A DNA stretch of 64,000 nucleotides. It comes from Sphagnum compactum. Its lineage: Eukaryota > Bryophyta > Sphagnopsida > Sphagnales. Made by a program: the position numbers and the translations under genes. The notes under the pieces were generated by a model that had not been told where the DNA came from, searched no databases, and saw only the letters and a program-made list of their open reading frames with translations. Positions 1 to 10,118 of this stretch are shown here, piece by piece (positions within the stretch are counted from its first letter, which is position 1; each line of letters begins with the position of its first letter). The DNA lies in the NCBI GenBank assembly GCA_965153455.1, contig OZ234493.1, positions 9,538,213 to 9,602,212 on the forward strand, given 5' to 3'.

Positions 1-776
1 TAGGCTAGAAGGGCAGTATTGCAGATACCTGTAGTAATCATCGCATGGATGTTCCCACACACTTTCTCCAGACTGGAAATTGAAATAGTAGATCTCATCA
101 TCCTCTGACCGGCTGCAAGAAGAATATAAAATAGACCAGGTATGCCAACTTCAGTCTCCTTGAACCAGGCAACGAGTTCTAGGGCAATCTACTTTTGTCA
201 ACACAGATTTTGAGTTTCCAAATCCCTTCTCTTGTTGTCCTGTACCGTATAGTTGTATATAAATAACTAAAAGATGCCTTACTACTTTGTTCATCTTGAT
301 GGATTGCAATCAAGAAGCATACTTAGGGGAAGGGGAATGGAGTCACCAAGGTTTCCAGTGCTCGGGCAGGGGAGCTTTCAGGCCTTCCCTTGCCACCCAT
401 AGCAGCTCACTCTCTTCAGGCAAATTCATTCCAAGCCATGTTGCATACTCCAGCAACTCTACAGTCAACAACATCATAGACACAAAGACATGTTTGGCAT
501 TTGACCATTTGTTTGGAAGCCACAGCATAGCAAAGCAAAGCATGCATGATGTGGTGGATCTAAAAATGTATCTTATGCATTAAATGCCATCTCATGAGAA
601 CACAAGAACTCTCATGTACACTTTCAGTGGAATTGCTTCAAAACAGCCTGATTCCCTCTTGTAGTTTGACCTAACTACAGGAAATGCCGAAGAAAATTTG
701 CACCTTCTTCAGTAGGCTCATAGTTTACATCAATTTCCTCCTCCAGCACAATATTGTCCCGTGGGAATCTAGACAT
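1..776 (-). CDS. CEP164: CEP164-like protein, N-terminal exons (gene runs off the left edge)
   Basis: Three short coding exons are seen on the minus strand: 776-704, 458-347 and 112-29, with GT-AG introns and matching phases (1, 2, 2). The product is about 90 aa so far. It starts at ATG 776, with an in-frame TAG 27 nt upstream. It reads an acidic start ([17 protein letters not shown]), then [20 protein letters not shown], then [17 protein letters not shown], then a WW domain with [20 protein letters not shown] (both Trp and the Pro present). From family knowledge, this order (acidic start, helix, PLPxxWKPC, WW, HPCD) is the N-terminal module of CEP164, a distal-appendage protein that recruits TTBK2 and is needed for cilium assembly. 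The rest, normally a long coiled coil, lies outside the window. Another WW protein with the same module is possible. Its presence in a plant suggests motile sperm. Confidence 0.85.
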
Positions 777-1877
777 GATTGCAGTAAGTTTTTTGCCCTA
801 AGAGCCACACTCCTTGTGTGCAGATTCCCAAACTCCGTATTCAAACTATCCATCAAACACTGCAATTATGCTTTGGTGAGGAAACAGAAGTCTGTCTGAT
901 AACTTCAATTATAACTAGTTGCAGATAAAGAGAGGTTCAAATGTCATCCAGTCCTTCCCCTCCTTCTCTTACTTCTTGATCACTATGCTACATGTAATAG
1001 TCAATAGAACAGATCTCCTTGTCATCCACCACCCACTCCAAACCCTGTGAACATGAAAGCCCCCTCTCACCCATCTTTGATAATAATGCTCTTTTTTACC
1101 CACTCAGGCATAATCTCTACTAGGTATCATGATCAGTTTCACATCTGTATGCATGTGGACAGAGGGGGTTGATGAAGTCAAGCATTTCAGGGTTTAGGTC
1201 TGATCAAAGGACAAGCATTGCCCAAAGAAGCTTCCATTCATATCATAGACTTGATCACAATCCCTGTTTTGTACTTTCTTTCTCATTGAACTGCTTGGGC
1301 ACCATTGTTTTGTAAACAACTGGTGTAACCCAAAGTTTGTTTAAAAAAGACATGATTTTTTTGGGCCAACTGAGAACTATTTGAACAGTAACAAATGACA
1401 TGAGATATCCAAAACTATGCTGTGACCTTGGATGGTTGTTAGAAGGAGAAAATCAAAACCTAAAGTTTGAGGCTCACCTAACAATGCCATTGCTGCATTT
1501 GACAAGAAATCTGACTTAGCTTGATTGCACACCACTGGAGCAGCTTATTTGAAGATCCATCAAGCTATAGTCTTGCAGATCCAATTTGTCATTGTACAAA
1601 TTGATGTCTGGCATTTTGAAATTCTCACCAAGGACTTGAGTTCATAACAAATGGATCTGGTATACATGTGATCAAAGAAGCGTCAATGCCTGCACTTTCT
1701 CTATCACCATGAATTCTTCATAACCTTCTTTGCATGCAAGGTGTCGTAAACATCATGAAGTGAAAGAAGAGAACGCAACCACCTCACTGCTAAGCGGTTA
1801 TCACAACAAACCACCTAGAAACAAACAAACCTAATGGATTTGGAGATCATTGCAACGACTAAGTAATCCCGCTAAAT
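777..1877. other. Upstream flank of the CEP164-like gene
   Basis: No coding sequence is recognised on either strand. It should hold the promoter and 5' leader of the minus-strand CEP164-like gene, but I see no convincing TATA box or telo-box. Base composition is ordinary for this window. Confidence 0.4.
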
Positions 1878-2375
1878 ATGTCACAGACGGTGGAAGGATA
1901 TCAGACAAAGAACCTGATGCAAGTCGCGCCGGACCCTCTTGTTTCCAAAGAACTTCTCTACGCAACCGAAGAAGAAGCACAGATCGCTTCGGCTACGAGA
2001 TTAGAAGAAGTACGGATCTATGCCGCCAGCGGGACCTCAAGAGTCTCACAGCTTCTTCCTGCTTGAGCATCCAGGCTTGTTGCGCTCCCTGATCAACAGA
2101 TTGCAGCCATGAAATGTTTGCGCGAAGAAATCGGGAAAAAGAATCACTCCGTGATCTGCCATTATGCTTGTTGAACGTCATACGTCCGCAATTCGATTTG
2201 CGAAAACGAGAGCATGCAAAGATCTTCAGGAAGTTCTTTCTCTCAACTTCAACAATCGAATTTCGAACGAGAGAATGCAAAAGCTTCGGAAACTCTCAAA
2301 ACAAGCCTAATGGAAACTCGACGACTACAAAACACAGTCGCAACCTGCTATGATCATCGGATACATGAAAAGTTT
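1878..2375 (+). pseudogene. Decayed open frame of unknown origin
   Basis: One plus-strand frame stays open for about 165 codons except for two TGA codons (2064 and near 2172). The segment is richer in CpG than its surroundings. The conceptual protein is rich in Glu, Gln, Arg and Ser, with coiled-coil-like stretches such as EEEAQIASATRLEEVRIYAA, AAMKCLREEIGKK and FERENAKASETLKTSLMETR. I do not recognise the family. It could be a dead gene copy, a gag-like transposon remnant or chance. Confidence 0.3.
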
Positions 2376-2438
2376 CTTTAGATTGCAACATACGTGCACA
2401 GCCGCATGATCACAGTAGTATATCATCTAATTCCAGAA

Positions 2439-2826
2439 GAAGGATCTGTAATTGCAATGGTTGATAAGAGTTCCAAACCATGAAGGATCTGCAATTGCTA
2501 TGGCAGATAAGAGTTCCAAACCATGAAGGATCTGCAATTGCTATGGCAGATAAGAGTTCCAAACCATTAGTTATCTGCAATTACAATGGTAACATTAGAG
2601 TTCCAAAGCTCGAAGGATATGCAATTGCAACAAGAGATAGAGTAACAAAATATGAAGGATCTGCAATTGCAAAGGTAGATTGAGTACCAAAACATGAAAG
2701 ATCTGCCATTGCAATGGTAACATAAGACTTCCAATACATTAAGGATCTGCAATTGCAACTGAAGAAATATTTCCAGAACATGAAGAATCTGCAATTGCAA
2801 CAGTCAATAGAGTTCCAAAACATGAA
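2439..2826. repeat. 43-bp minisatellite, about nine copies
   Basis: About nine tandem units of 42-44 bp share the core GAAGGATCTGCAATTGC and end in AGAGTTCCAAAACAT. Two adjacent units near 2480-2567 are nearly identical, while the outer ones have diverged. Small open frames across it on both strands are by-products of the repeat. Confidence 0.9.
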
Positions 2827-2830
2827 GGGT

Positions 2831-3314
2831 CTAACACCCAAAATCTCAGATTATGAAAAGAATTACAAAGAACTGTGTGCACACAACATGATATTTCAGA
2901 TCTTGTTCTGTAACAAAATGTTTTTTTTTTTCTGGCACCACATTTCCCACGAGAACTTTTGAGCAGTACATTAAATGGTTGATCATGAAGAACATTAAAC
3001 CCTGCTTCTGCAATCACACCTTACCATACATCAACATTCCACATGGGGACAATGTATGCCTAGTCCTCTATGAGAGCCAGAAAGTAACATCGATACTATC
3101 ATGACCCCGTGGAAAAGGACATGAAAGCAAGTCCTAATTCTACATTACATGTGACAGCAGAACCTATGGTGCAAATGAACTGTAGTCAGATGCCTGTCAT
3201 TCCAAAATGATGCAGGATATGCAGATTGATCGGAAAGCATTGACCCAATGAGCCCCCAACTCCATTCATCCCATGGCTCTAATTTAGAGTTGAACCTTGC
3301 ACTGGTCCAAGCAT
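2831..3314. other. 3' flank of the Y14 gene
   Basis: This lies downstream of the Y14 stop codon on the minus strand and should contain its 3' UTR and poly(A) site. Nothing else is recognised. Confidence 0.4.
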
Positions 3315-5166
3315 TTACTGACCATAGCGCCTTCTAACTGGACTGCGTGATCTGTGTCCTCGCGGGGATCTGCTTTTCACCAGAAATCGTAAAATGGGTT
3401 GTCAAACATGCCAGTATACTTTAAAACATGTCCAGAATCTGTCTACCCTTTATAGCAAGGAATCAACTCTTCACAAACCCCAACCCCCCAATGCCCTACA
3501 AAAATTGTAGACACAAATATTCCTCTTACATAAGCCCGAACCATGACCTGGACAACATAAGAATTTTGCAAATGCTGGAATTGGCACAGCTTTGAGATTG
3601 TTTGAATAGGCACAGTTTATGATCCAACTCCCTCAACACAAAATTGCATACTAGCAGTTTTGTTAATGACAAAGTTAATGATTTTGATGACTGACTCACC
3701 TTCTGCGGACATTCCGACGATGAAGAGGGCCAGTGCTGAACGCCCAATTCACAGAAATGGTTTGCAGAAGAAGCTGCTTCCCATTCAGGTTGTCAATGGC
3801 TTCCTGTGCCTCCTTCTTTGTCTCATATTCAATTAATGCATAACCCTGCAAAAAAACTAATTGCGTAAGTTCAAAACTACATCTGGATAGAACAAGAGAG
3901 AACACACCTGCAATAGGGCCTGTGTGTATGAATGGCATTGAAGGGATGTGTCTTAATTCAAGACAATATTGCTAGTGTGGGGATATTATCAGGATGGAAC
4001 CTGAGTATCAACATGAAGAGGTGCAAACCTTGACAAACCCAGTTCGACGGTCAAGATTGAGGTGCAGATTTTTGATCTCTCCATATTCTGAAAAAGTCTC
4101 ATGAAGATCATCTTCTTGAGCCTCCTCATGGACACCTGTCACTAGAATTATCCAGCCCTCCACAGCTGTAGGTACCCTGGGTCAAGGAGCTTCTACAATG
4201 AAAAACACAACCGCACATCTGAAATGACAGCAAGCACCAGGCTAGCTTCATGTTCCGTGAATGTGCAGGTATCTGACAGGCTATGCAAGATGACTGGATG
4301 GTTTGTGTACATGGACCCAAGCCCCTCCAGTGCTAATAAAGGTTCCAAAGATGGATGTCCAATACATGTGTAGTTGGACCACCAGGGAAGACTGAGAACA
4401 AAAACTACCCCACTACAAACCATCCACATCTATGAAATTGCAGAGACATCTCCATAACAACAATTCAAAGTTAACTTGACAATTTGAGTGTAGTCTTAAC
4501 TTTATGAGAGTCACTCACAAAGTGTCAGACTGTCACTTTCCTCATGAACAGCAGTGATGAGCAGCCATGACTACCCACTGACTTCATCAGCTGCAAATGG
4601 CTGGTGAAGATAAGTATATAATAATCAGCCCAGAACTAAGAATCAAAACTAACCTACTACAAACCATGTAGACTATTTCTTTCAGGACTTACTTCTGTAA
4701 TGTTAACAAGACGCATGTAATGCAAAAAAATCATAACAGATTTATACAACCCTTCCAATCCATGATCCAACATACTTGCAACAACCCAACATGAACCCTG
4801 GGTGTACAAAACACATGCCTAAAACAGAAGAGCTACAGTCTAGAGATGTGGGAGCAGGATTGAATGGATACATCTCTGAGGGCCAGGGCCACCCCCTGAA
4901 TCCAAAGACTCAAACTCCTTGGCAGCGAAGCGATTTGAGTGATCCAAGTTCACCTCTTCACGAAACCCTCGCCCTTTTGTCTTCCTTCCCGCAGCCCCAG
5001 CTCCGCCACCAACTGATGTAGCTCCAGATCCTGTGGTTGTTATTGTGGACTTGAGCTTTGGGGCTTGTGCTGTCACAACCTCAACATCCTCCATCGGCAC
5101 ATCATCGTCCAACAGGTCATCCTCTTCTGGCTCAAAATCCACGGCATCAACCTCTGCTGTTGCCAT
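3315..5166 (-). CDS. Y14: RNA-binding protein Y14 (RBM8A), exon junction complex core
   Basis: Four coding exons on the minus strand, 5166-4872, 4165-4029, 3845-3700 and 3369-3315, join in frame with GT-AG introns of 706, 183 and 330 nt and give 210 aa. Residues 1-98 are an acidic N-terminus ([15 protein letters not shown]) and a Gly/Ala linker ending in [10 protein letters not shown] and the plant Y14 hallmark [14 protein letters not shown]. The single RRM has RNP2 (IILVTG, about 103-108) and RNP1 (KGYALIEY, 144-151). The tail (about 193-210) is a short RS-type segment ending RRRYGQ. Y14 binds MAGO through its RRM and, with eIF4A3, marks spliced mRNA for localisation and nonsense-mediated decay. 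ATG 5166 is chosen because homology starts there; the 23 upstream in-frame codons look like leader. The length matches plant Y14 (about 200 aa). Confidence 0.97.
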
Positions 5167-5530
5167 AGCAACCCCTATATTGCATACACACTCGCCAAAG
5201 AATAGGGCAGCCAAGTAAACTGCAAGAAAGCCCAAATCAAGACAATTTCAAACATTAGATGCTGTGAGCTGAACCTCTATTGAACCTTCAGCAATTCAGT
5301 CCAGAGATGGAGCTGCAAGAAATAGGTCACAGAATGAGTACATAATATCTTGTTGACATCAATCAATAACAGCAGAAGACAGCTAGGAAGATAAGATTCA
5401 GTATTGGTGACAGTTCTGTGGAAGATTTCATAAGACATTAGTCCATGGCAAAATATTGCCCATATTAAGACCTGCATGAAAGAGCTACCCCAACATGCTT
5501 GCACTGTAGGTGGAGCCAAATCTTTCTGCT
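5167..5530 (-). other. Proximal 5' leader of Y14 with acceptor-like sites
   Basis: Just upstream of the Y14 ATG, the minus strand reads a pyrimidine run then TTGCAG with AG at 5221-5220, and a second TTTCTTGCAG near 5310. Both look like 3' splice sites, so the leader is probably spliced. Inferred from sequence only. Confidence 0.45.
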
Positions 5531-6485
5531 GAGGGAGAGGCTAAATGTAAACCCTAACAGTATCCAGTCAATGTAGTGATCTCTTGGGTTTACATGACAC
5601 TCTCCAGCAGGCAAGAAAAATAAGAGCAACACAAAGGCAGAAACTCGCAATACTTTTTCGGATCATACATAAACACATGCCAATAGATATTCCTACCTGA
5701 GGGTGAGGCTAGATGAAAACCCTAACAGTGTACAATCAGTCCAGCAATCCCTTGGGTTTACATGACACTCTCCAGCAGGCAAGAAGAACTGAGAACCTGA
5801 CAAAGGCCGAAACTCACAATACTCTTTAGGATCATACCGAAACGCATGCCAATTTCCTACCTGAGGGAGAGACTAGATGAAAACCCTAACAGTGTACAAT
5901 CAGTCCAGTGATCTCTTGGGTTTACAAAGAACTAAGAACACAATAAAGGAGGAAACTCGCAATACTCTTTCGGATCATACCTAAACACACACAAGATATT
6001 CCTACCTGAGGGAGCGGCTAGATGAAAACCCTAACAGTGTACAATCAGTATTGTGATCTCTTGGGTTTACAAAGAACTAAGAACACAACAAAGGCGGAAA
6101 CTCACAATACTCTTTCGGATCATACCTAAACACACACACCAATAAATATTCGTACCTGAGGGAGAGGGTAGACGAAAACCCTAACAATGTACAATCAGTA
6201 CAGTGATCCCTTGGGTTTACAAAGAACTAAGAACACAACAAAGGCGGAAACTCACAATACTCTTTTGATTCATACCTAAACACACACGCCAACAAATACT
6301 CCTACCTGAGGGAGAGGCTAGATGAAAACCCTAACAGTGTACAATAAGTCCAGAAATCCCTCGGTTTTCCATGACACTCTCCAGCAGACAAGAAGAACTA
6401 AGAACACAACAAAGGCAGAAACTTGTTGAACAAAGGCAGAAACTCTTTCGAATCACACCTAAACGCATACCAATATATATTCCTT
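5531..6485. repeat. Six-copy ~145-175 bp tandem repeat upstream of Y14
   Basis: Units begin with GAGGGAGAGGCTAGATG at about 5531, 5699, 5863, 6008, 6158 and 6308 and share AAAACCCTAACAGTGTACAA, TCTTGGGTTTACA, GACACTCTCCAGCAGGCAAG, ACTCTTTCGGATCATACCTA and a closing TTCCTACCT. Spacing is 145-168 bp; the third to fifth units have lost part of the GACACTCTCCAG block. On the minus strand (Y14 sense) each unit carries CTCCCTCAG followed by GTAGG, a good 5' splice site. Confidence 0.92.
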
Positions 6486-6531
6486 CCTTCATACACCTAA
6501 GGTCTAGCAAACGGTACTACTCACGACACGC

Positions 6532-6906
6532 TCAAGCAGTCTCCCGTCCTCCTCTTCTTCCAACTGCCTTCTGTACTTCCTTAAGTCTTAAAACCCACTC
6601 CTCAAGACCAGAGGAATCCCCATACCTCTGAAAGAAATCCTCCGTAATGGCCATTAACATCCGAAACACACCCTCAAAAAACAAATTACAAAACAAACAA
6701 GGTCGAGGAAAAGAAAACGGCATCGTCATGCATGCGAGCTCCTCCGCAGCGCATTCAGTGAATGATTTCACACGCAGCCACAAGGAAAAAAACACCATTT
6801 GATGCAACAACAGAACTCCCTTCCATTTGCAGACGGACATGCAAAACACAATTGCACCAGCGGCACTTACCACCACATTCTCATCACCGATCTTTGATCC
6901 AAACAA
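6532..6906 (-). other. Uncertain 124-codon open frame in the Y14 leader region
   Basis: A minus-strand open frame ends with the coding-looking stretch AITEDFFQRYGDSSGLEEW followed by VLRLKEVQKAVGRRGGRE. I do not recognise it. The first half looks like leader or intron sequence. It may be part of the 5' leader of Y14, an upstream open frame, or chance. Confidence 0.2.
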
Positions 6907-7119
6907 ACAAAAGCAGCCAAAGTTGAAACCATCCAGAATCTACCGCACTTGAAGAGCATCGAAATCTCACCTCACAACAACAAAAAAACACCCTTGCCAC
7001 CAGCGCCAAGAATCCACACACCCGCAGCCCACCCGTAAGCCACGGATTCAGGAAGCGACAAATCCTGTGTCCAACATTCCTCAGTGAAGCGTGGACGAAA
7101 GGAGAAGCTCGAAGAAAGC

Positions 7120-7140
7120 AAACCCTAGCCCTAACCCTAA
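7120..7140 (-). promoter_or_regulatory. Telo-box cluster at the putative Y14 promoter
   Basis: AAACCCTAGCCCTAACCCTAA lies where GC-richer leader sequence gives way to AT-rich intergenic DNA. Such telo-box motifs occur near transcription starts of many plant housekeeping and translation-related genes. The start site of Y14 is inferred to be close by. Confidence 0.5.
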
Positions 7141-9560
7141 TATAATGTGGGTATTCATTTTCCAGGGTTTTCAGAATAAAGTATACATGTAATTCTCAAG
7201 ATAGTTATAGAAAATGTTTTTTGAGAAGTTTTTTTAGTGTATTTTTTTACATTTTATCAACATGGAGTTAAATGATTTTTGTGTCCCTATTGAAATGCAA
7301 ATTGCAGGTCTAAAAATGAAAAGAAGATACACGTACTTAACCTTTTTTTTAATGGGTGAAATTTTAAATGAAAGTTTTGAAAATGAAGTTACTTTTTTTG
7401 GAGTTTCAATCTGGAGAAGTCAAGAAAAACATAGGAAAAGACATTAGATTTTTGTATTTGGTTTCAATAAATAGCCAAAAATATAATGGATAATTAAATA
7501 TCTGTAATTTATATTTAATTTGTAGCCAACTTTGGCTAAATCTTCCTATGGATGATTACCATTTTTTTTTTAACATCTTCTTATGGATGATCATCACTTA
7601 AAAGAGTGCCACCAACACCCTTTATTTCGGCCTCTACAAATATTGATCACATCCAACATAGTGTGTTAATCGTTTCCAATTCCCCACCCATAAACATGAA
7701 AAATGAGACAAATTATCATCCAAAATATATTGTGCAATTCAGTTTATTGTTGTCACGGGAGCTGCTCTTGGATGTTGAACGTTCTCCCCTGCTCGTAGGC
7801 TACATTAAAAAAATCATAAAAAACATTCGTCCTACTATTTAACTTTTGTTAACCAAGTATATGTGGTGCATAATGAGCTTTGATTGGAAAATGTTGCAAA
7901 ATGCTTATGATGTCATGCATTTTGTTGTCATATTTTCGGATGTTGATCCATAACTTCTTCAGCACTAGATTATTTGAAGCCATTCAAATAGCAAGTCAAG
8001 TGTTGGTTAAAAAAATTTCAAAACACATTAGAAAAATATGGATTCACAATTTTAATTTTTTTAGTATAATGCAAAGTTGAAGGTGTCAAGTGGAACACCA
8101 AGACAAAATCCTTCAAATTGCTTGTCTAGGGCTAGTAAACATTTGATGTGCTTAATAGTTTGTGCATTTCCTTGTAGAATTTTTTAATTAATTTGTTCAT
8201 TAATTATTTCAACAACCTATTATTTCGTATTCATACTTTGCACATCACTCAACTTGAAATGGTTACATTAGTTTTGCAAAATCTTGCAACAATAAAAGAA
8301 AATCCTATCTCCTACTCATCAATCATGGGACAATTAATCATCAACAACAATTTATGGCAATTTTTTTTTTCTCAATCAATCAAAGGTTGACATCCTCAAT
8401 AAGGCACTAAGCAAAGAAAGATTATTTCTCAAATGAATTACTCAAAAATGATGAAGGCCAAGCCTCATTGGCAATTTAATTTCAAAGTTCCATGTTGTTC
8501 CAAGAATCCTACCACATCAAAGCCAACATATTATGTTCTCTTCACACTCATGATGGGCCTTTAAGAAGGTTGCCATTCTTCAAATGCAATCACCTCTAAA
8601 CGCTGACCCCTAAAAAAAAATTCAATGTACGAGGCTAATTCAACCTCTTTCGTATACTCTCAAGCTTCACGAGTTTAACAATAACCTTGGACCAAATCCA
8701 GTCCTTCAAGAGTTATACCTATGTGACGATAAGGAAAACATAGGAAACAATAAGGTTGCCTCATTCTTACTTCAAGTTGGAACTGAAAAATGACATGAAA
8801 TGATGTCCATAAAGGGAAACACATAAGGATTGACAAAAGAAGACAAAAAGAGAATAACAAAAGCAAGCAAGAGCACTCGAGTGGTAGAATTGCAATGGAG
8901 AACTACATTGGAGAGAAAGAAAACACACCTCTCCATGCCAAAGACAACAACCTTTTCTATTTCCAAAATATCTCCATCTACGAGTGATGAAGCTCAATCT
9001 CCTTCTCTCTCCGATTTCTCCCCTATCACATCTCCCCTCTCAAGACATAGATCTCTTACCCTTCAAGCTCACTCTCTAATCCTCTTCCTTAGTGTGCCTT
9101 ACTTTTTGCTTTCTTTTACAATTTTGTGATGTAACTGAAGTGACGATCATTAATAAGACAATTTAACCAAATCTGACCAAGAAAAAAATAAAATTGTAAG
9201 CATCCTTATTATTGTTGGTCACCTACTGAAACTTAATATAAAATCTGATGATTTTCAAACTATTTTCAAATCAAAAATTGGAAATTTGGTAACTAGAAAT
9301 CCTTTTAAAAACTTTCTTTGCCAAATTTGGAATGTATATATTCACCAATTGGTGCAAAAAAACACACACACACACACACACACACACAAGGATTCTTTAC
9401 TTTCAAGTATCTCCAAATTCTATAATGTGGAGGAGTGATTGCTAGTCCAATCATTGTAGTCATGAAGGTTTCATACTTTCACAAGGTTTGATGCAATTGC
9501 TCTATATTGGTTTGGCTAGAATTGACAGCATAGTTACCTTCAAAACACTGTTTGTGGAGT
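7141..9560. other. AT-rich intergenic region
   Basis: No gene is recognised. It holds one copy (about 7480-7590, minus orientation) of the dispersed short repeat with the core TTAGCCAAATTTGGCTATAA, a further partial copy near 9140-9300, and a CA microsatellite. Confidence 0.6.
9362..9388. repeat. (CA)n microsatellite
   Basis: About thirteen uninterrupted CA dinucleotides. Confidence 0.97.
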
Positions 9561-10118
9561 TCCCTTTACAAAATCATTGCCATCATCAATTTTTTGGGAA
9601 ATTGGCATCAATAAGAGGAAAAACAACTCATTCTTGATGCTTCATTCCACAACTCCATTTGTACATGTTAGTTTGCTAGAATCATGTATGACAAGGATTG
9701 GAACTCTCTTTAAATATAGAAGGCCCAATAGGAAGATCAAATTCCATCAGAAGTTAGCACTTTGCACTTTGAATCTGATCAATCACAATGGTGCTGTGAG
9801 GAGCTTGGCGTGCATACTCATTATACTTGTTAACAAAGTATGCACGCACTTGCTGGATATACATGTATGTCCCAAATTAGCCCAAATGCTTAAGATGTGC
9901 TTTGCATAGTAGTACTGGTTGGAAGGATTTTCTTTCCTTTGATTAGACATGGGATAACAATTGCAACTGAAACAGAAATGGAGGTGAGAAACCTCCCCGA
10001 TTGTGGTCATTTTACACTCCAGTGAGTACTCAATCAAGAATCACAAAGTTTCCAAGAAATGGCCAATTCCTTTAGCTTTACAGAGATTGATCTGCAAATG
10101 GGCTGAATTTTTTGTTGA
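9561..10118. other. 3' flank of fructokinase
   Basis: This is downstream of the fructokinase stop on the minus strand. A plus-strand open frame at 9577-9909 resembles no family I know and is treated as chance. Confidence 0.4.

Noticed and set aside
2480-2841. Overlapping open frames on both strands with repeated LQLLW- or CNCRSF-like peptides
   Set aside because: They are produced by the 43-bp minisatellite, whose period is not a multiple of three in all units; no real gene.
4776-5218. Plus-strand open frames opposite Y14 exon 1
   Set aside because: Antisense shadows of the conserved minus-strand exon.
5531-6485. CRISPR array or bacterial operon features
   Set aside because: The repeats are contiguous without unique spacers, and the genome is eukaryotic.
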